Shown: positions 6,489 through 15,463, numbered from the stretch's first letter. The stretch is DNA of 64,000 nucleotides from an uncultured Lysobacteraceae bacterium (GCA_936911875.1 CAKZGB010000009.1:1-64000); one strand, 5' to 3'. The notes: a model not told the origin generated them from the letters alone. Translations and numbers: made by a program.

Positions 6489-6914
6489 TTACGCCAGTTG
6501 TCTGCCGAGGCGAAGATGGGCCGGCGACAAACGCTTGATGCTGTCAAAAGCGTCCTTGTACGCCGAAACGTCCCATTGCCATGCCTCTTGGATCTGATAC
6601 TGAGAGTCATAGAGAACCCAGATTAGGTAGTCCCAGTCGTAGTTTGTAGCCTTGGGCACCCAAGTGACGAAGCTGCCACGTTTGCCGCTAGGGCGATTGC
6701 CTTTGACCTGGTACCGAGCGCCATTGAAGATGAAGTCATGGCCCTTTTGAACGGCAGTTATTCCCTGCATGGCGCAAGAGTACGAATTCGTGGAACAGCC
6801 GACTAAGCGGGCGGCGTCATACTCTGATAGCACGGTGGTGATTTGAGGTGCATTGCCGAATGCTCGCTCCCAAGCCAGCGTGATGCTCACCAACTGCTCG
6901 CGCAAATTTTCCAT
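6489..6914 (-). CDS. first cassette: nuclease-fold-like protein of unknown function
   Basis: A 141-residue soluble protein. The stretch ARYQVKGNRPSGKRGSFVTW followed by YDWDYLIWVLYDSQYQIQEA has a Q-x-K strand and a hydrophobic strand with acidic residues, reminiscent of restriction-endonuclease-like (PD-(D/E)xK) proteins; it may belong to the DUF6998 group. This is a fold guess, not a demonstrated activity. The ATG at 6914 follows only three bases after the recombination core ACCTAAC (6918-6924), so translation must rely on signals within attI. As the newest cassette it is the best expressed if the integron promoter is active. Confidence 0.72.
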   Translation of the reverse strand: MENLREQLVSITLAWERAFGNAPQITTVLSEYDAARLVGCSTNSYSCAMQGITAVQKGHDFIFNGARYQVKGNRPSGKRGSFVTWVPKATNYDWDYLIWVLYDSQYQIQEAWQWDVSAYKDAFDSIKRLSPAHLRLGRQLA

Positions 6915-6917
6915 GGC

Positions 6918-6990
6918 ACCTAACTACATTTAGGTTTCAAATGCGGGGAAATAAGAGTGAGGCCACCTGTGATCGCCATAATTACCCCCG
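6918..6990 (-). other. attI insertion site (approximate extent)
   Basis: On the array strand the junction reads G-TTAGGT (6924-6918), immediately followed by the first cassette, and no attC arm lies on its far side. This marks the attI crossover point. The outer limit at 6990 is an estimate; integrase-binding repeats cannot be defined by eye. Confidence 0.7.
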
Positions 6991-7011
6991 CGCAAGTATT
7001 TGAAAACATTG

Positions 7012-7039
7012 AATTTACCGACTGCATTAATTCTCGCAA
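7012..7039 (-). promoter_or_regulatory. candidate cassette promoter (Pc)
   Basis: On the minus strand TTGCGA (7039-7034) and TAAATT (7017-7012) are spaced by 16 bases and point into the array about 90 bases before attI. The match is modest, and position is the main argument. No clear LexA box is visible near intI. Confidence 0.25.
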
Positions 7040-7190
7040 TCAGCACCTGACCTTCATTTCCGATGTTATCAGGAATCTTTGGAGAATAAGCGGGTTTTCC
7101 GAGAAGGCAAATACCGGTTCACCGACCCGTTCTTCCGTCATTTGCTGATGTTTTCCGACGCCACGCCTAGGGACCATGAGTTATTTAACG
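7031..7190 (+). pseudogene. possible fragment of an AAA-type ATPase C-terminus
   Basis: A plus-strand frame from 7031 reads a peptide with VFREGKYRFTDPFFRHLL. The motif yRFtDPffR is typical of the C-terminal half of prokaryotic AAA-type ATP-binding proteins. No ATPase domain precedes it; the frame is closed just upstream (TAA) and later runs into the start of intI in another phase. I read it as a relic between attI and intI, with low certainty. Confidence 0.3.
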
Positions 7191-7209
7191 AAATTCTTAC
7201 GAGCTCGTC

Positions 7210-8160
7210 ATGCCAACGCTTATCGAGGTCACAAGGTCACGACTTAGGGCAAAACACTACAGCCTGAGAACTGAGGATATTTATATTCACTGGATTCGGC
7301 GCTATATCCGCTTCCACAATGGCGTACATCCCAGGACACTAGGTGCGGATTCGATTGAACGCTTTTTGACGGATCTCGCAGTCAGGCACAACGTTTCTGC
7401 TAGTACTCAGAATCAGGCGTTGGCCGCACTCCTTTTCCTCTACAAAATCGTACTGCGCCTTGAGGTGCCGTGGATTGATGGAATTGTCCGTGCGAAACGC
7501 CCACTCCGCGTTCCAACTGTGCTCTCAAGGTCAGAAGTCCAGGACCTGTTATCCAACATGGATGGCAGAGCTGCGCTGATTGCCAAACTTATGTATGGCA
7601 CCGGTCTGCGGCTCATGGAATGCTTACGATTGAGAATTAAGGACTTGGATTTCGCGCGCTGCGAGATCACGGTCCGTAGTGGCAAGGGTGGCAAGGATCG
7701 CAGAACGATGCTCCCCTCTTCCCTCATCGTTTTATTGAAAATGGAGATTGAGCGGGCAGCGAGTTTGCATCAAAGTGATCTGCTTGAAGGCTTTGGGGAG
7801 ACCCGCCTGCCCTATGCGCTGGCTCGAAAGTATCCGTCCGCGGTCAGAGATTTGGGGTGGCAGTACGTCTTTCCATCCCTGCAACGAAGCATCGACCCTA
7901 TTGACGGCAGGGAACGACGCCATCATGTGGACGATGCCGTTCTTTCCCGCGCCATCAGTAAAGGTCGTAAACGCGCCGGCATTCATAAACATGTGACTGC
8001 ACATACGCTCAGGCACTCGTTCGCAACGCATTTAATCGAGCAAGGTTATGACATCCGCACAGTGCAGGAACTTCTCGGGCATAAGGATGTGAAGACAACG
8101 CAAATCTACACTCACGTTCTCAACCGCGGCGCCGGTGGTGTAAAAAGCCCCCTTGATTGA
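7210..8160 (+). CDS. intI: integron integrase IntI (chromosomal, non-class-1)
   Basis: A 316-residue tyrosine recombinase that joins attC and attI sites. The catalytic set R134, H265, R268, H291 and nucleophile Y300 is intact (AHTLRHSFATHL, LLGHKDVKTTQIYTHV). The integron-specific insertion absent from XerC/D is present around residues 198-222 (LPYALARKYPS, WQYVFPS). It shares motifs with IntI1 but differs throughout, so this is not a class 1 integron. The gene points away from the cassettes, the standard layout. ATG at 7210 is preceded only by weak ribosome-binding sequence. Confidence 0.96.
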   Translation: MPTLIEVTRSRLRAKHYSLRTEDIYIHWIRRYIRFHNGVHPRTLGADSIERFLTDLAVRHNVSASTQNQALAALLFLYKIVLRLEVPWIDGIVRAKRPLRVPTVLSRSEVQDLLSNMDGRAALIAKLMYGTGLRLMECLRLRIKDLDFARCEITVRSGKGGKDRRTMLPSSLIVLLKMEIERAASLHQSDLLEGFGETRLPYALARKYPSAVRDLGWQYVFPSLQRSIDPIDGRERRHHVDDAVLSRAISKGRKRAGIHKHVTAHTLRHSFATHLIEQGYDIRTVQELLGHKDVKTTQIYTHVLNRGAGGVKSPLD

Positions 8161-8193
8161 ACGGGGTAACTAAGACAGGATGGCCAGCGTGAG

Positions 8194-8218
8194 CGAAGTC
8201 TGCTGTCGCCAGACTTCG
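8194..8218 (+). terminator. stem-loop after intI
   Basis: CGAAGTCTG (8194-8202) and CAGACTTCG (8210-8218) form a perfect 9-bp stem with a 7-base loop. There is no T-run, so it may be a weak terminator or a boundary structure of the integron. Confidence 0.35.
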
Positions 8219-8274
8219 TCGGCTACGTCCACTCACCAAGGCATAATCAGTAACTCTGCCCCACGACAATTGCT

Positions 8275-9387
8275 ATGAGCCATTTATTTGCACCATTGAC
8301 CATTGGGTCGCTACGTTTGTCCAACCGTATTGTCATTGCGCCGATGTGCCAGTATTCGGCGGTCGATGGCTGCATGACCAGCTGGCATGCGATCCATTTG
8401 GGACAACTGGCCTTGTCGGGTGCGGGCCTGCTGACGATTGAGGCGGCGGCTGTGTCACCCGAGGGCCGCATCACTTATGCCGATGTCGGTCTCTACGACG
8501 ATGCGTGCGTACAGGCGATGGCTCAGGTGCTCGAAACGGTTCGTACCTGGTCATCGATGCCGATTGCGATTCAACTGGCGCATGCGGGGCGCAAGGCCTC
8601 AACTGAGAAACCATGGCTCGGTGGTTCGCAGTTCCCGAACAATGATGCAAAAGGTTGGGTGACGGTGGCGCCTTCGGCAGTGCCGTTCCGGGAAACCGAT
8701 CAGACGCCACATGCGTTGACGCTAGACGAAATGGAACGGATCAAGCAGGATTTCGTTGCGGCAACCGAGCGGACGGAACGTCTGGGTATTGATGCGATTC
8801 AACTTCATGCGGCGCATGGCTATTTGCTGCATCAGTTTCTGTCGCCACTGTCGAACCATCGTACCGATGAATATGGCGGATCGCTGGCCAATCGCATGCG
8901 CTTCCCGCTCGAGGTCTTTAAAGCGGTGCGCGATGCCTTCCCTGCTGACAAGCCGGTTTCGGTTCGGATTTCCGGGACCGATTGGGTCGAAGGCGGCTGG
9001 AACATTGAAGAGAGCATCGTGTTCTCGCAGGTATTGGCGGATCTGGGGTGCGCGGCGATCAATGTGTCCTCGGGCGGCCTTCATCCGGCGCAGCAGATTC
9101 CCGTGGCGCCCGGCTACCAGGTGCCACTGGCACGTGCGATCAAACAGGCGGTCAAGATACCGGTGGTCGCGGTCGGGCTGATCACGGATTTCGAGCATGC
9201 CGAGGCCATCGTCGCGACGGGGGACGCCGACATGGTCGGAATTGCGCGGGGCATTCTGTACGATCCGCATTGGCCCTGGCACGCCGCGGCGCACCTTGGC
9301 GCCACGGTCAAGGCACCGCCGCAGTACCTGCGCTCGCAGCCGCGCCAATACCGCAATTTGCTGGTCGAGGACACGCCGGCAGCCTAA
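8275..9387 (+). CDS. NADH:flavin oxidoreductase, Old Yellow Enzyme family (YqjM/XenA type)
   Basis: A 370-residue FMN-dependent ene-reductase with a TIM-barrel fold. Signature parts: start LFAPLTIGSLRLSNRIVIAPMCQYSA (the cysteine in MCQYS is typical of the thermophilic-like YqjM group), IQLAHAGRKAS, the substrate-binding HAAHGYLLHQFLSP, and the C-terminal phosphate-binding VAVGLITDF and MVGIARGIL. It reduces activated C=C bonds, nitro compounds or xenobiotics with NAD(P)H. It lies between the integron and tRNA-Val as a single-gene unit. Confidence 0.93.
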   Translation: MSHLFAPLTIGSLRLSNRIVIAPMCQYSAVDGCMTSWHAIHLGQLALSGAGLLTIEAAAVSPEGRITYADVGLYDDACVQAMAQVLETVRTWSSMPIAIQLAHAGRKASTEKPWLGGSQFPNNDAKGWVTVAPSAVPFRETDQTPHALTLDEMERIKQDFVAATERTERLGIDAIQLHAAHGYLLHQFLSPLSNHRTDEYGGSLANRMRFPLEVFKAVRDAFPADKPVSVRISGTDWVEGGWNIEESIVFSQVLADLGCAAINVSSGGLHPAQQIPVAPGYQVPLARAIKQAVKIPVVAVGLITDFEHAEAIVATGDADMVGIARGILYDPHWPWHAAAHLGATVKAPPQYLRSQPRQYRNLLVEDTPAA

Positions 9388-9401
9388 GTCCGAACCGGGG
9401 C

Positions 9402-9430
9402 TTGCAGACCACATATAGCCCTGCTAGAAT
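9402..9430 (+). promoter_or_regulatory. promoter of tRNA-Val
   Basis: TTGCAG (9402-9407) and TAGAAT (9425-9430) with a 17-base spacer, 42 bases before the mature tRNA. Confidence 0.6.
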
Positions 9431-9472
9431 AGGCGTCCAATTGACGGGTCGGCGTTCCATTTGACTCGTATT

Positions 9473-9547
9473 GGGCGGTTAGCTCAGCGGTAGAGCACTA
9501 CCTTGACATGGTAGGGGTCACAGGTTCGAACCCTGTACCGCCCACCA
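9473..9547 (+). tRNA. tRNA-Val (GAC)
   Basis: A complete 75-base cloverleaf. Acceptor GGGCGGT pairs with ACCGCCC, the D arm is GCTC/GAGC, the anticodon stem CTACC/GGTAG holds loop TTGACAT with anticodon GAC, the T arm contains GTTCGAA, and CCA is encoded (9545-9547). It reads the valine codon GUC. Confidence 0.97.
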
Positions 9548-9552
9548 ATTCC

Positions 9553-9586
9553 AGCCCCTGATTCCAAATGGAGTCAGGGGCTTTTT
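9553..9586 (+). terminator. rho-independent terminator after tRNA-Val
   Basis: AGCCCCTGA (9553-9561) pairs with TCAGGGGCT (9574-9582) followed by a run of T. Also close to the convergent end of uvrB. Confidence 0.85.
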
Positions 9587-9609
9587 GGTTTCCGGGCGTC
9601 ACCCGAGGG

Positions 9610-11661
9610 TTAGCTCATCTTGGTGAGCTGCAGTTCCTTGAGACGATGGATCTGATCGCGTACCTGCCCTGCTTCCTCGAATTCGAGATCGCGGGCGTGC
9701 TTGTACATCTGTTCCTCGAGCGCCTTGATCTGCTTGCCAAGGGCGGCCAACGACAGATCCTCGACACCGGCGACCGGCTCGGATTGCAACTTGCCACGGC
9801 GGCCACGCGAACGTGCGGCATCCGGGCCGTCGTCACGGGCGCCTTCCATGACGTCCACAATTGGGCGCGACACCGATGTCGGTGTGATGCCATGTTCCAG
9901 GTTGTAGGCAACTTGCTTGGCGCGTCGGCGATCCGTCTCATCAATCGCGGCCTGCATGGACTTGGTCATGCGATCCGCATACAGGATGGCCCTGCCGCGC
10001 ACGTTCCGCGCCGCACGACCAATTGTCTGAATCAGTGAACCCGTCGAGCGCAAGAATCCCTCTTTATCGGCATCCATGATCGCGACCAGGGAGACCTCGG
10101 GCATGTCCAGACCCTCGCGCAGCAAGTTGATGCCGACCAGCACATCGAACTTGCCCAAGCGCAGATCGCGAATGATCTCGACGCGCTCAACCGTATCAAT
10201 ATCACTGTGCAGGTAACGCACGCGGACACCGTGCTCGCCCAGATACTCCGTCAGGTTCTCAGCCATCCGCTTGGTCAACGTGGTGATGAGCACCCGGTCG
10301 CCGATCGCTACACGCTTGGTGATCTCACTGAGCACGTCATCGACCTGAGTCGCGACAGGACGGATCTCGACCGGAGGGTCAGTCAAGCCGGTGGGACGCA
10401 CGACGAGCTCGACCACTTCATCGCCACTGTGCTCCAGCTCGTACTTGCTTGGCGTCGCCGACACGAAGATCGTACGGGGGGAGCGTTTTTCCCACTCGTC
10501 AAAGCGCAACGGCCGATTGTCGAGTGCCGAAGGCATACGGAATCCGAACTCCACCAAGGTTTCTTTGCGGGAGCGGTCGCCCTTGTACATGGCACCAATC
10601 TGCGGCACGGTCACGTGCGATTCGTCCACGACCAGCAGCGCATCGGACGGTAAGTAATCGAATAAACACGGCGGCGCTTCGCCCGGCATGTGTCCGGTCA
10701 GATGGCGCGAGTAGTTTTCGATGCCATTGCAGTAGCCGACCTCAGCCAGCATTTCGAGATCGAACTGGGTGCGCTGCTGCAGACGTTGCGCCTCGACTAG
10801 CTTGTTCTGCGCGTACAGCTCTTCTAAGCGCTCGCGCAATTCTTCTTTGATGGACTCGATTGCATCGAGCACCGTGCGGCGCGTAGTGACGTAATGCGAC
10901 TTGGGATAGATCGTATAGCGCGGCAGTTTCTTTAGGGTCTCACCGGTCAGCGGATCGAATACCGTGACGGCCTCGATCTCGCCATCGAACAGTTCAATGC
11001 GCACCGCCTCGTTATCACTTTCTGCCGGGTGCACATCGATGGTCTCGCCGCGCACCCGATACGTACCGCGACGCAGCTCCGTGTCATTGCGCGAGTACTG
11101 CATTTCAGTCAGGCGACGAATTAGCTCGCGCTGATCAATATGCTCGCCCTTGACCATGTGCAGGACCATACGGAAGTATTCGTTGGGGTCACCCAGGCCG
11201 TAAATGGCCGACACGGTGCACACGATAATCGCGTCTTTGCGCTCCAGCAGTGCCTTGGTCGCACTGAGTCGCATCTGCTCGATGTGTTCGTTGACCGAAC
11301 TGTCCTTTTCGATAAATGTGTCGCTGGACGGAACGTAGGCCTCGGGCTGGTAGTAATCGTAATAACTGACGAAGTACTCCACGGCGTTGTCGGGAAAGAA
11401 CGCCTTGAACTCACCGTAGAGCTGGGCCGCCAGCGTCTTGTTGGGCGCCATCACCAGCGTCGGGCATTGCACATTGCGGATGACATTGGCGATGGTGTAC
11501 GTCTTACCGGAGCCGGTAACGCCGAGCAGCGTCTGGTGCGCCAGGCCGGCCTCAAAGCCATCGGTTAGACGGCTGATGGCAGCGGGCTGATCACCCGCCG
11601 GCTGATAGGGCGAATGCAGGACAAACGGGTTGGCGACTGGAGCAACGGACACGGGCAGCAA
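9610..11661 (-). CDS. uvrB: excinuclease ABC subunit B
   Basis: A 683-residue UvrB, the damage-verifying helicase-like subunit of nucleotide excision repair. It has Walker A GVTGSGKT (about 47-54), the beta-hairpin region YYDYYQPEAYVP, the DEAD-like VVDESH, C-terminal helicase motifs (IQTIGRAARNVRG) and a C-terminal UVR domain (EEQMYKHARDLEFEEAGQVR). The first codon in this frame is TTG at 11661; a GTG at 11652 is an equally good start. It follows virB11 closely on the same strand. Confidence 0.97.
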   Translation of the reverse strand: MLPVSVAPVANPFVLHSPYQPAGDQPAAISRLTDGFEAGLAHQTLLGVTGSGKTYTIANVIRNVQCPTLVMAPNKTLAAQLYGEFKAFFPDNAVEYFVSYYDYYQPEAYVPSSDTFIEKDSSVNEHIEQMRLSATKALLERKDAIIVCTVSAIYGLGDPNEYFRMVLHMVKGEHIDQRELIRRLTEMQYSRNDTELRRGTYRVRGETIDVHPAESDNEAVRIELFDGEIEAVTVFDPLTGETLKKLPRYTIYPKSHYVTTRRTVLDAIESIKEELRERLEELYAQNKLVEAQRLQQRTQFDLEMLAEVGYCNGIENYSRHLTGHMPGEAPPCLFDYLPSDALLVVDESHVTVPQIGAMYKGDRSRKETLVEFGFRMPSALDNRPLRFDEWEKRSPRTIFVSATPSKYELEHSGDEVVELVVRPTGLTDPPVEIRPVATQVDDVLSEITKRVAIGDRVLITTLTKRMAENLTEYLGEHGVRVRYLHSDIDTVERVEIIRDLRLGKFDVLVGINLLREGLDMPEVSLVAIMDADKEGFLRSTGSLIQTIGRAARNVRGRAILYADRMTKSMQAAIDETDRRRAKQVAYNLEHGITPTSVSRPIVDVMEGARDDGPDAARSRGRRGKLQSEPVAGVEDLSLAALGKQIKALEEQMYKHARDLEFEEAGQVRDQIHRLKELQLTKMS

Positions 11662-11678
11662 ATCCCAACGATAATCCC

Positions 11679-12698
11679 CTAGTTTACTGCGGGTACGTGT
11701 ATGGAGCCCGACCGACTAACGGCATCGGACCAACGGATACCGGTCACCCGGCGCCGCCCTGCCGTTGCCGAAATATGCACCACCAGATCAATACAAGAAT
11801 GCAGCAGATTCAGGATAGCCGCCATTTCCAGCCCGCTGCCCTCGGGCGATGCTTTGACCATCAGCGCCATCTGCTGCCAGGCCTGTTCCGCTGAGCCCGC
11901 ATGACACGAGGTGATGGACCCCGGATGCCCCGAGGCACAACTGCGGAGAAAATAGAACGCCTCATCGCCGCGTAGTTCCGCCAGCAAAATCCGATCCGGC
12001 CGAAGGCGAAGACTGGCCTCGAGACAATCGCGGGCAGTGACTTTGGCTATGCCCTGGTTGCCCTTGGAATACAGCAAATGCACCGCATTGGGCTGATGCA
12101 GAAACAGTTCGCGCGCGTCCTCAATGGTGACCAGTCGTTCGCTTTCCGGGATGCACTCCACCAGCGCCCGCATCAGCGTGGTCTTGCCGCTACCCGTCGC
12201 ACCGCAGACAACGATATTCCGCCGCTCCAGCACGCGCTCCTGCAGCCAACGCGCCCAATCGCCATCGCTCGGCCACTGGGGAGTCGCCGAGCCAACATGC
12301 TGCGACTCCAAGGGCTCACTGGCGGCAAACAAGCCCTGCTCTGAGAGGTCGTCTAAGGTGCGCTGAATACGCGGCGGCACGCGAATACAGACGATGCACT
12401 GATCGGCATCGCAAGCCGGCGGCAGCACCAACTGCGCGCGCTCACCGCCGGGAAACGTCAGCGACACCATCGGCTCCTGCTCGGTGATCCGCTGACCGGT
12501 GCGACTCTGATTGACCACCGCCACACAGAAGCCGCGTACGCTTTCGGCCGTGATGTTACTGCTGGCATGAAAGGTCCACTGACCGTGGACTTCGACAAAG
12601 AACCCGCCCGGCCGATTGATGCAGATCTCCGTCACTCCGGGCTCGCGCAACCAGCGGCCAAGCCCTAGCGTCTCGAACTGATAGTGCAGAAAATCCAT
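11679..12698 (-). CDS. virB11: type IV secretion ATPase VirB11
   Basis: A 339-residue hexameric traffic ATPase that powers type IV secretion at the inner membrane. Visible are Walker A GATGSGKTT (166-174), the Asp box VTIEDARELFL, Walker B RILLAELRGDEA and the His box GSITSCHAGS. It is the last gene of a virB7-virB11 run; its ATG overlaps the virB10 stop as TGATG. The downstream neighbour is uvrB, so no further secretion genes follow here. Confidence 0.93.
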   Translation of the reverse strand: MDFLHYQFETLGLGRWLREPGVTEICINRPGGFFVEVHGQWTFHASSNITAESVRGFCVAVVNQSRTGQRITEQEPMVSLTFPGGERAQLVLPPACDADQCIVCIRVPPRIQRTLDDLSEQGLFAASEPLESQHVGSATPQWPSDGDWARWLQERVLERRNIVVCGATGSGKTTLMRALVECIPESERLVTIEDARELFLHQPNAVHLLYSKGNQGIAKVTARDCLEASLRLRPDRILLAELRGDEAFYFLRSCASGHPGSITSCHAGSAEQAWQQMALMVKASPEGSGLEMAAILNLLHSCIDLVVHISATAGRRRVTGIRWSDAVSRSGSIHVPAVN

Positions 12699-14020
12699 CA
12701 GCGCGCTAACAGGTCGCGAAAATCCAGGTCACGGTCCAGCGCCACCAGCAAGGGCTCACCGGCGCGGATCCGCAGTGTCGGTCGCACCTCGCCCGAGGCT
12801 TGCGTGGCCTGCCCGGCCAGTTCCTTCAAGGCCTCCGCTGTCTGACTTTGATAGGGCTGCTCCACCACCCCGCCCCATCCGGCTTGCGTTGACGTGCGCG
12901 GACCTTCTTTGGCAGCAACCCACTGGAAGGCATCCCCAAGCAGACTAACAATCAGCGCGCTGCCGATGCGACGTGGCCATTGATCGATTCGCTGCCCCGG
13001 CAAGCCGGCATTGCCGTGCGGATCCATACTACTTGCAGCCAACTGCACGCTCCAGCCCGACGCGGTCAGCAAGCGCGTCCACTCCACCGCAAGTCGCGCA
13101 TTGCGCAAATCGACACTGCGATAGCGACCATACAGACGGGCGCCGCGGTCCAGCAGCACACGCGTTCCACTGAGGGAGCGCACCGGCATGGTGACCAGGC
13201 AAGTGACTGGACCATCGATCTGGGTGTCAATAGCGCCCTCTAAGGCACAGGGAATCAAGGTGCCGGCCGGCAACAGCGAATTCGGATCCTGATGCACAAA
13301 TTGCGCTGCCGAAGGCATGGCCTGACCACCGACCACCGCGCGGTCCGAACCCATATTGCCAGCAGGCTCGGGTTGGTTTGCCGTTGGGCCCGTTGTCGCG
13401 GTCATGGCCTGCAGATAGCGGCCGACCAGGTCACCCGCAGCCGCATCGCCCGATTCCACGACTACGCCTCCACGCCGTGAATCCAGGTCGCGTTCTGGCA
13501 TCGGCGTAGCCGGTAAGGACACGGCGAGCATTGGAGCCGACATGGCCGCAGCGGGAACCGGAGGCCACGCGGCCATGGGCTCCGGCATCGACTGCTGACG
13601 TGGCAACGGTGGAATCGCAGGTAAGGATGCGCCGCTCGTCGCACTGTCGAAACCGGCGGGCGGATCCACGACCTCGTGAGCGTTGCCATCGCCCTGCCAC
13701 GATGGCGCTTCGGGCGAGGAACGCAGGACATCGCTACGCGGCGAGTTGGCGGCAAGCTCGGATGCCAAGGGCTCCGCGGCGGCGTCATCACGATGATCGT
13801 TGGCACGGGCGACCATCCACAGCATCAGCAGCACACAAACCAACAGCCCGCCCAACCACAGCCACGCACTGCGCGGAATGCCCTGGGGCTGAATCGGCTC
13901 GTACGGCAGCAACCCGGATGGCGCCGGCTGCGACTCCGCCGATGCCTGTGCACCCGCGTCCGCATTCGCACCTGCATCTGCACCCGACAAGCGTTGTAGC
14001 CAAGAATCAAAACGCCCCAT
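12698..14020 (-). CDS. virB10: type IV secretion core-complex protein VirB10
   Basis: A 440-residue protein that spans both membranes in the T4SS core. It has a cytoplasmic N-terminus, one membrane helix (SAWLWLGGLLVCVLLMLWMV, roughly residues 50-70), a proline/alanine-rich periplasmic linker, and the TrbI/VirB10 beta-barrel domain in the last 200 residues (PAGTLIPCALEGAIDTQIDG, GARLYGRYRSVD, GEPLLVALDRDLDF). The ATG at 14020 is preceded by GAGGTG; an in-frame GTG at 14032 is less likely. It overlaps virB9 by 14 bases. Confidence 0.92.
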   Translation of the reverse strand: MGRFDSWLQRLSGADAGANADAGAQASAESQPAPSGLLPYEPIQPQGIPRSAWLWLGGLLVCVLLMLWMVARANDHRDDAAAEPLASELAANSPRSDVLRSSPEAPSWQGDGNAHEVVDPPAGFDSATSGASLPAIPPLPRQQSMPEPMAAWPPVPAAAMSAPMLAVSLPATPMPERDLDSRRGGVVVESGDAAAGDLVGRYLQAMTATTGPTANQPEPAGNMGSDRAVVGGQAMPSAAQFVHQDPNSLLPAGTLIPCALEGAIDTQIDGPVTCLVTMPVRSLSGTRVLLDRGARLYGRYRSVDLRNARLAVEWTRLLTASGWSVQLAASSMDPHGNAGLPGQRIDQWPRRIGSALIVSLLGDAFQWVAAKEGPRTSTQAGWGGVVEQPYQSQTAEALKELAGQATQASGEVRPTLRIRAGEPLLVALDRDLDFRDLLAR

Positions 14021-14759
14021 AACGCACCTCACTCAAGCGCCAACCGTTGCGCAACTGCAAGCCGGGATGCAGACCATCGACAATCAGACGACTGCCCTCG
14101 GCCCGGTAATTGACCCGATAACTGCGGCCACTGCTGTCGACGCCCAGCACAATCGGCAACTGCAGACGCGCATCGGCACGGTACTGCACCACCGTGCGTT
14201 CGCCGTCGTCGCAGATCCAATCCGGTTGTTGCGCGGCCGGCAGCAGTCGCACGTGGCGAATGGCGTAATCACAACTGCGATACTTGGGCTCCGGCGCCTT
14301 CGGAGCGGGAGTCGGCACGGCTGCAGTCGCGGGCTTAGAACCCTCAATATCTGCTGTGGCCGCAACACTCGGCGGGATGCGAATGTCGACGCGATACGCC
14401 ACCCCGGCCTTGGGCAATTCGTTGAGCTGGCGCCAAGTGCCCTGCAAAACCACCAGCTCAATCAGGTACTGGCGGCGATCGGTTCGGATCAGCAGATTGG
14501 TGGCCGCGTCCTGCGTCTTGGGCTTGAGGTAGAAGACCTGATCGCGCCTTACAACGTCCCAACCTTCGGTAAACCCCAGACTGTAGTCCAACACCGCCTC
14601 CTGCGGATCCAGCGCCACTTGGGTGGTGATCCCCAATGCACCCTTGATGACGATGACCGTGCCGTCGCTCCAGTCCACCGTGCGCGCGACTTGCGCAATA
14701 GCAGCAACGGGCCAGGACCACAGCAGGATCAACGCGATGCAAACACCGATCCGGATCAT
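14007..14759 (-). CDS. virB9: type IV secretion core-complex protein VirB9
   Basis: A 250-residue secreted protein of the T4SS outer-membrane core. Residues 1-22 are a signal peptide. The N-terminal domain (WSDGTVIVIKGALGITTQVA) and the C-terminal VirB10/VirB7-binding domain (YRSCDYAIRHVRLLP to VNYRAEGSRLIVDGLHPGL) match the VirB9/TrbG family. Start ATG at 14759 has GGAGG in front and overlaps the virB8 stop as ATGA. Confidence 0.92.
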   Translation of the reverse strand: MIRIGVCIALILLWSWPVAAIAQVARTVDWSDGTVIVIKGALGITTQVALDPQEAVLDYSLGFTEGWDVVRRDQVFYLKPKTQDAATNLLIRTDRRQYLIELVVLQGTWRQLNELPKAGVAYRVDIRIPPSVAATADIEGSKPATAAVPTPAPKAPEPKYRSCDYAIRHVRLLPAAQQPDWICDDGERTVVQYRADARLQLPIVLGVDSSGRSYRVNYRAEGSRLIVDGLHPGLQLRNGWRLSEVRYGAF

Positions 14760-15463
14760 GACGCACCTCCGGCAGTGAAGTCGCGGTCAACCCGATAACT
14801 GCGCACGCGGAAGCCCAAGGGGTTCAACAGGCGATCGCGATCATCCATCGGCAAATCGGGCCGATAGCGATATTCGATTTCGGCAATCCAGTGATCCGCA
14901 TCGCGCGCGGTACCGGAGTGCTTATCGACCACTTGTCGTGCAAAGCGCACGGTTGCCTTGCGATAGCCGTTGATGGGCTCGGCTGCGATCTGCAAGGTAC
15001 TGATGCGCGGACGCACCGCCTGCGAGATGCCGTACACCCGAAACGGCTGCGAGGGATTGGTCGGCGCATGCACGGCGCGATACGCGGACGCAACGTCATC
15101 GTCGGCCATGGCATACACCTGATTCCAGTCGCGGTCACCGAGCGTGCCGGAATCATACGACTCTCGCGCCCGAATAAAACTCGCCAAATTGGCGCGATCC
15201 ACGGCCTCGGACGCACTGGCAGACAGGGGCAAGCGATCCGCCAAGCGTGCCACCGTCGCGACACCGGTATTGGTATTGGCCAGCACGACAAACGGCTCCG
15301 ACCGCTTGAGCGGCAACAGCATCACCAGACCGACTAAGGTCGCTGCCAGCAACGCCGTACTGACGATGGCAATCCGCCAGGCCCGCCGCTCACTGCGCAC
15401 CTGCAGATCCAGCAGACTGACCTCGTAGTTCACTGCGGCCTCGATGGCAGGATGGCGCTTCAT
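14756..15463 (-). CDS. virB8: type IV secretion inner-membrane protein VirB8
   Basis: A 235-residue bitopic protein: short cytoplasmic start, one membrane helix (IAIVSTALLAATLVGLVMLL, about 31-50), then the NTF2-like periplasmic VirB8 domain (RARESYDSGTLGDRDWNQVY, YRKATVRFARQVV, EYRYRPDLPMDDRDRLLNPL then GFRVRSYRVD). It scaffolds inner-membrane assembly. It overlaps virB7 and virB9 by four bases each. Confidence 0.92.
   Translation of the reverse strand: MKRHPAIEAAVNYEVSLLDLQVRSERRAWRIAIVSTALLAATLVGLVMLLPLKRSEPFVVLANTNTGVATVARLADRLPLSASASEAVDRANLASFIRARESYDSGTLGDRDWNQVYAMADDDVASAYRAVHAPTNPSQPFRVYGISQAVRPRISTLQIAAEPINGYRKATVRFARQVVDKHSGTARDADHWIAEIEYRYRPDLPMDDRDRLLNPLGFRVRSYRVDRDFTAGGAS

Noticed and set aside
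6925..7209. LexA box or Fur-like operator in front of intI
   Set aside because: No convincing CTGT-N8-ACAG or other palindrome was found by eye.
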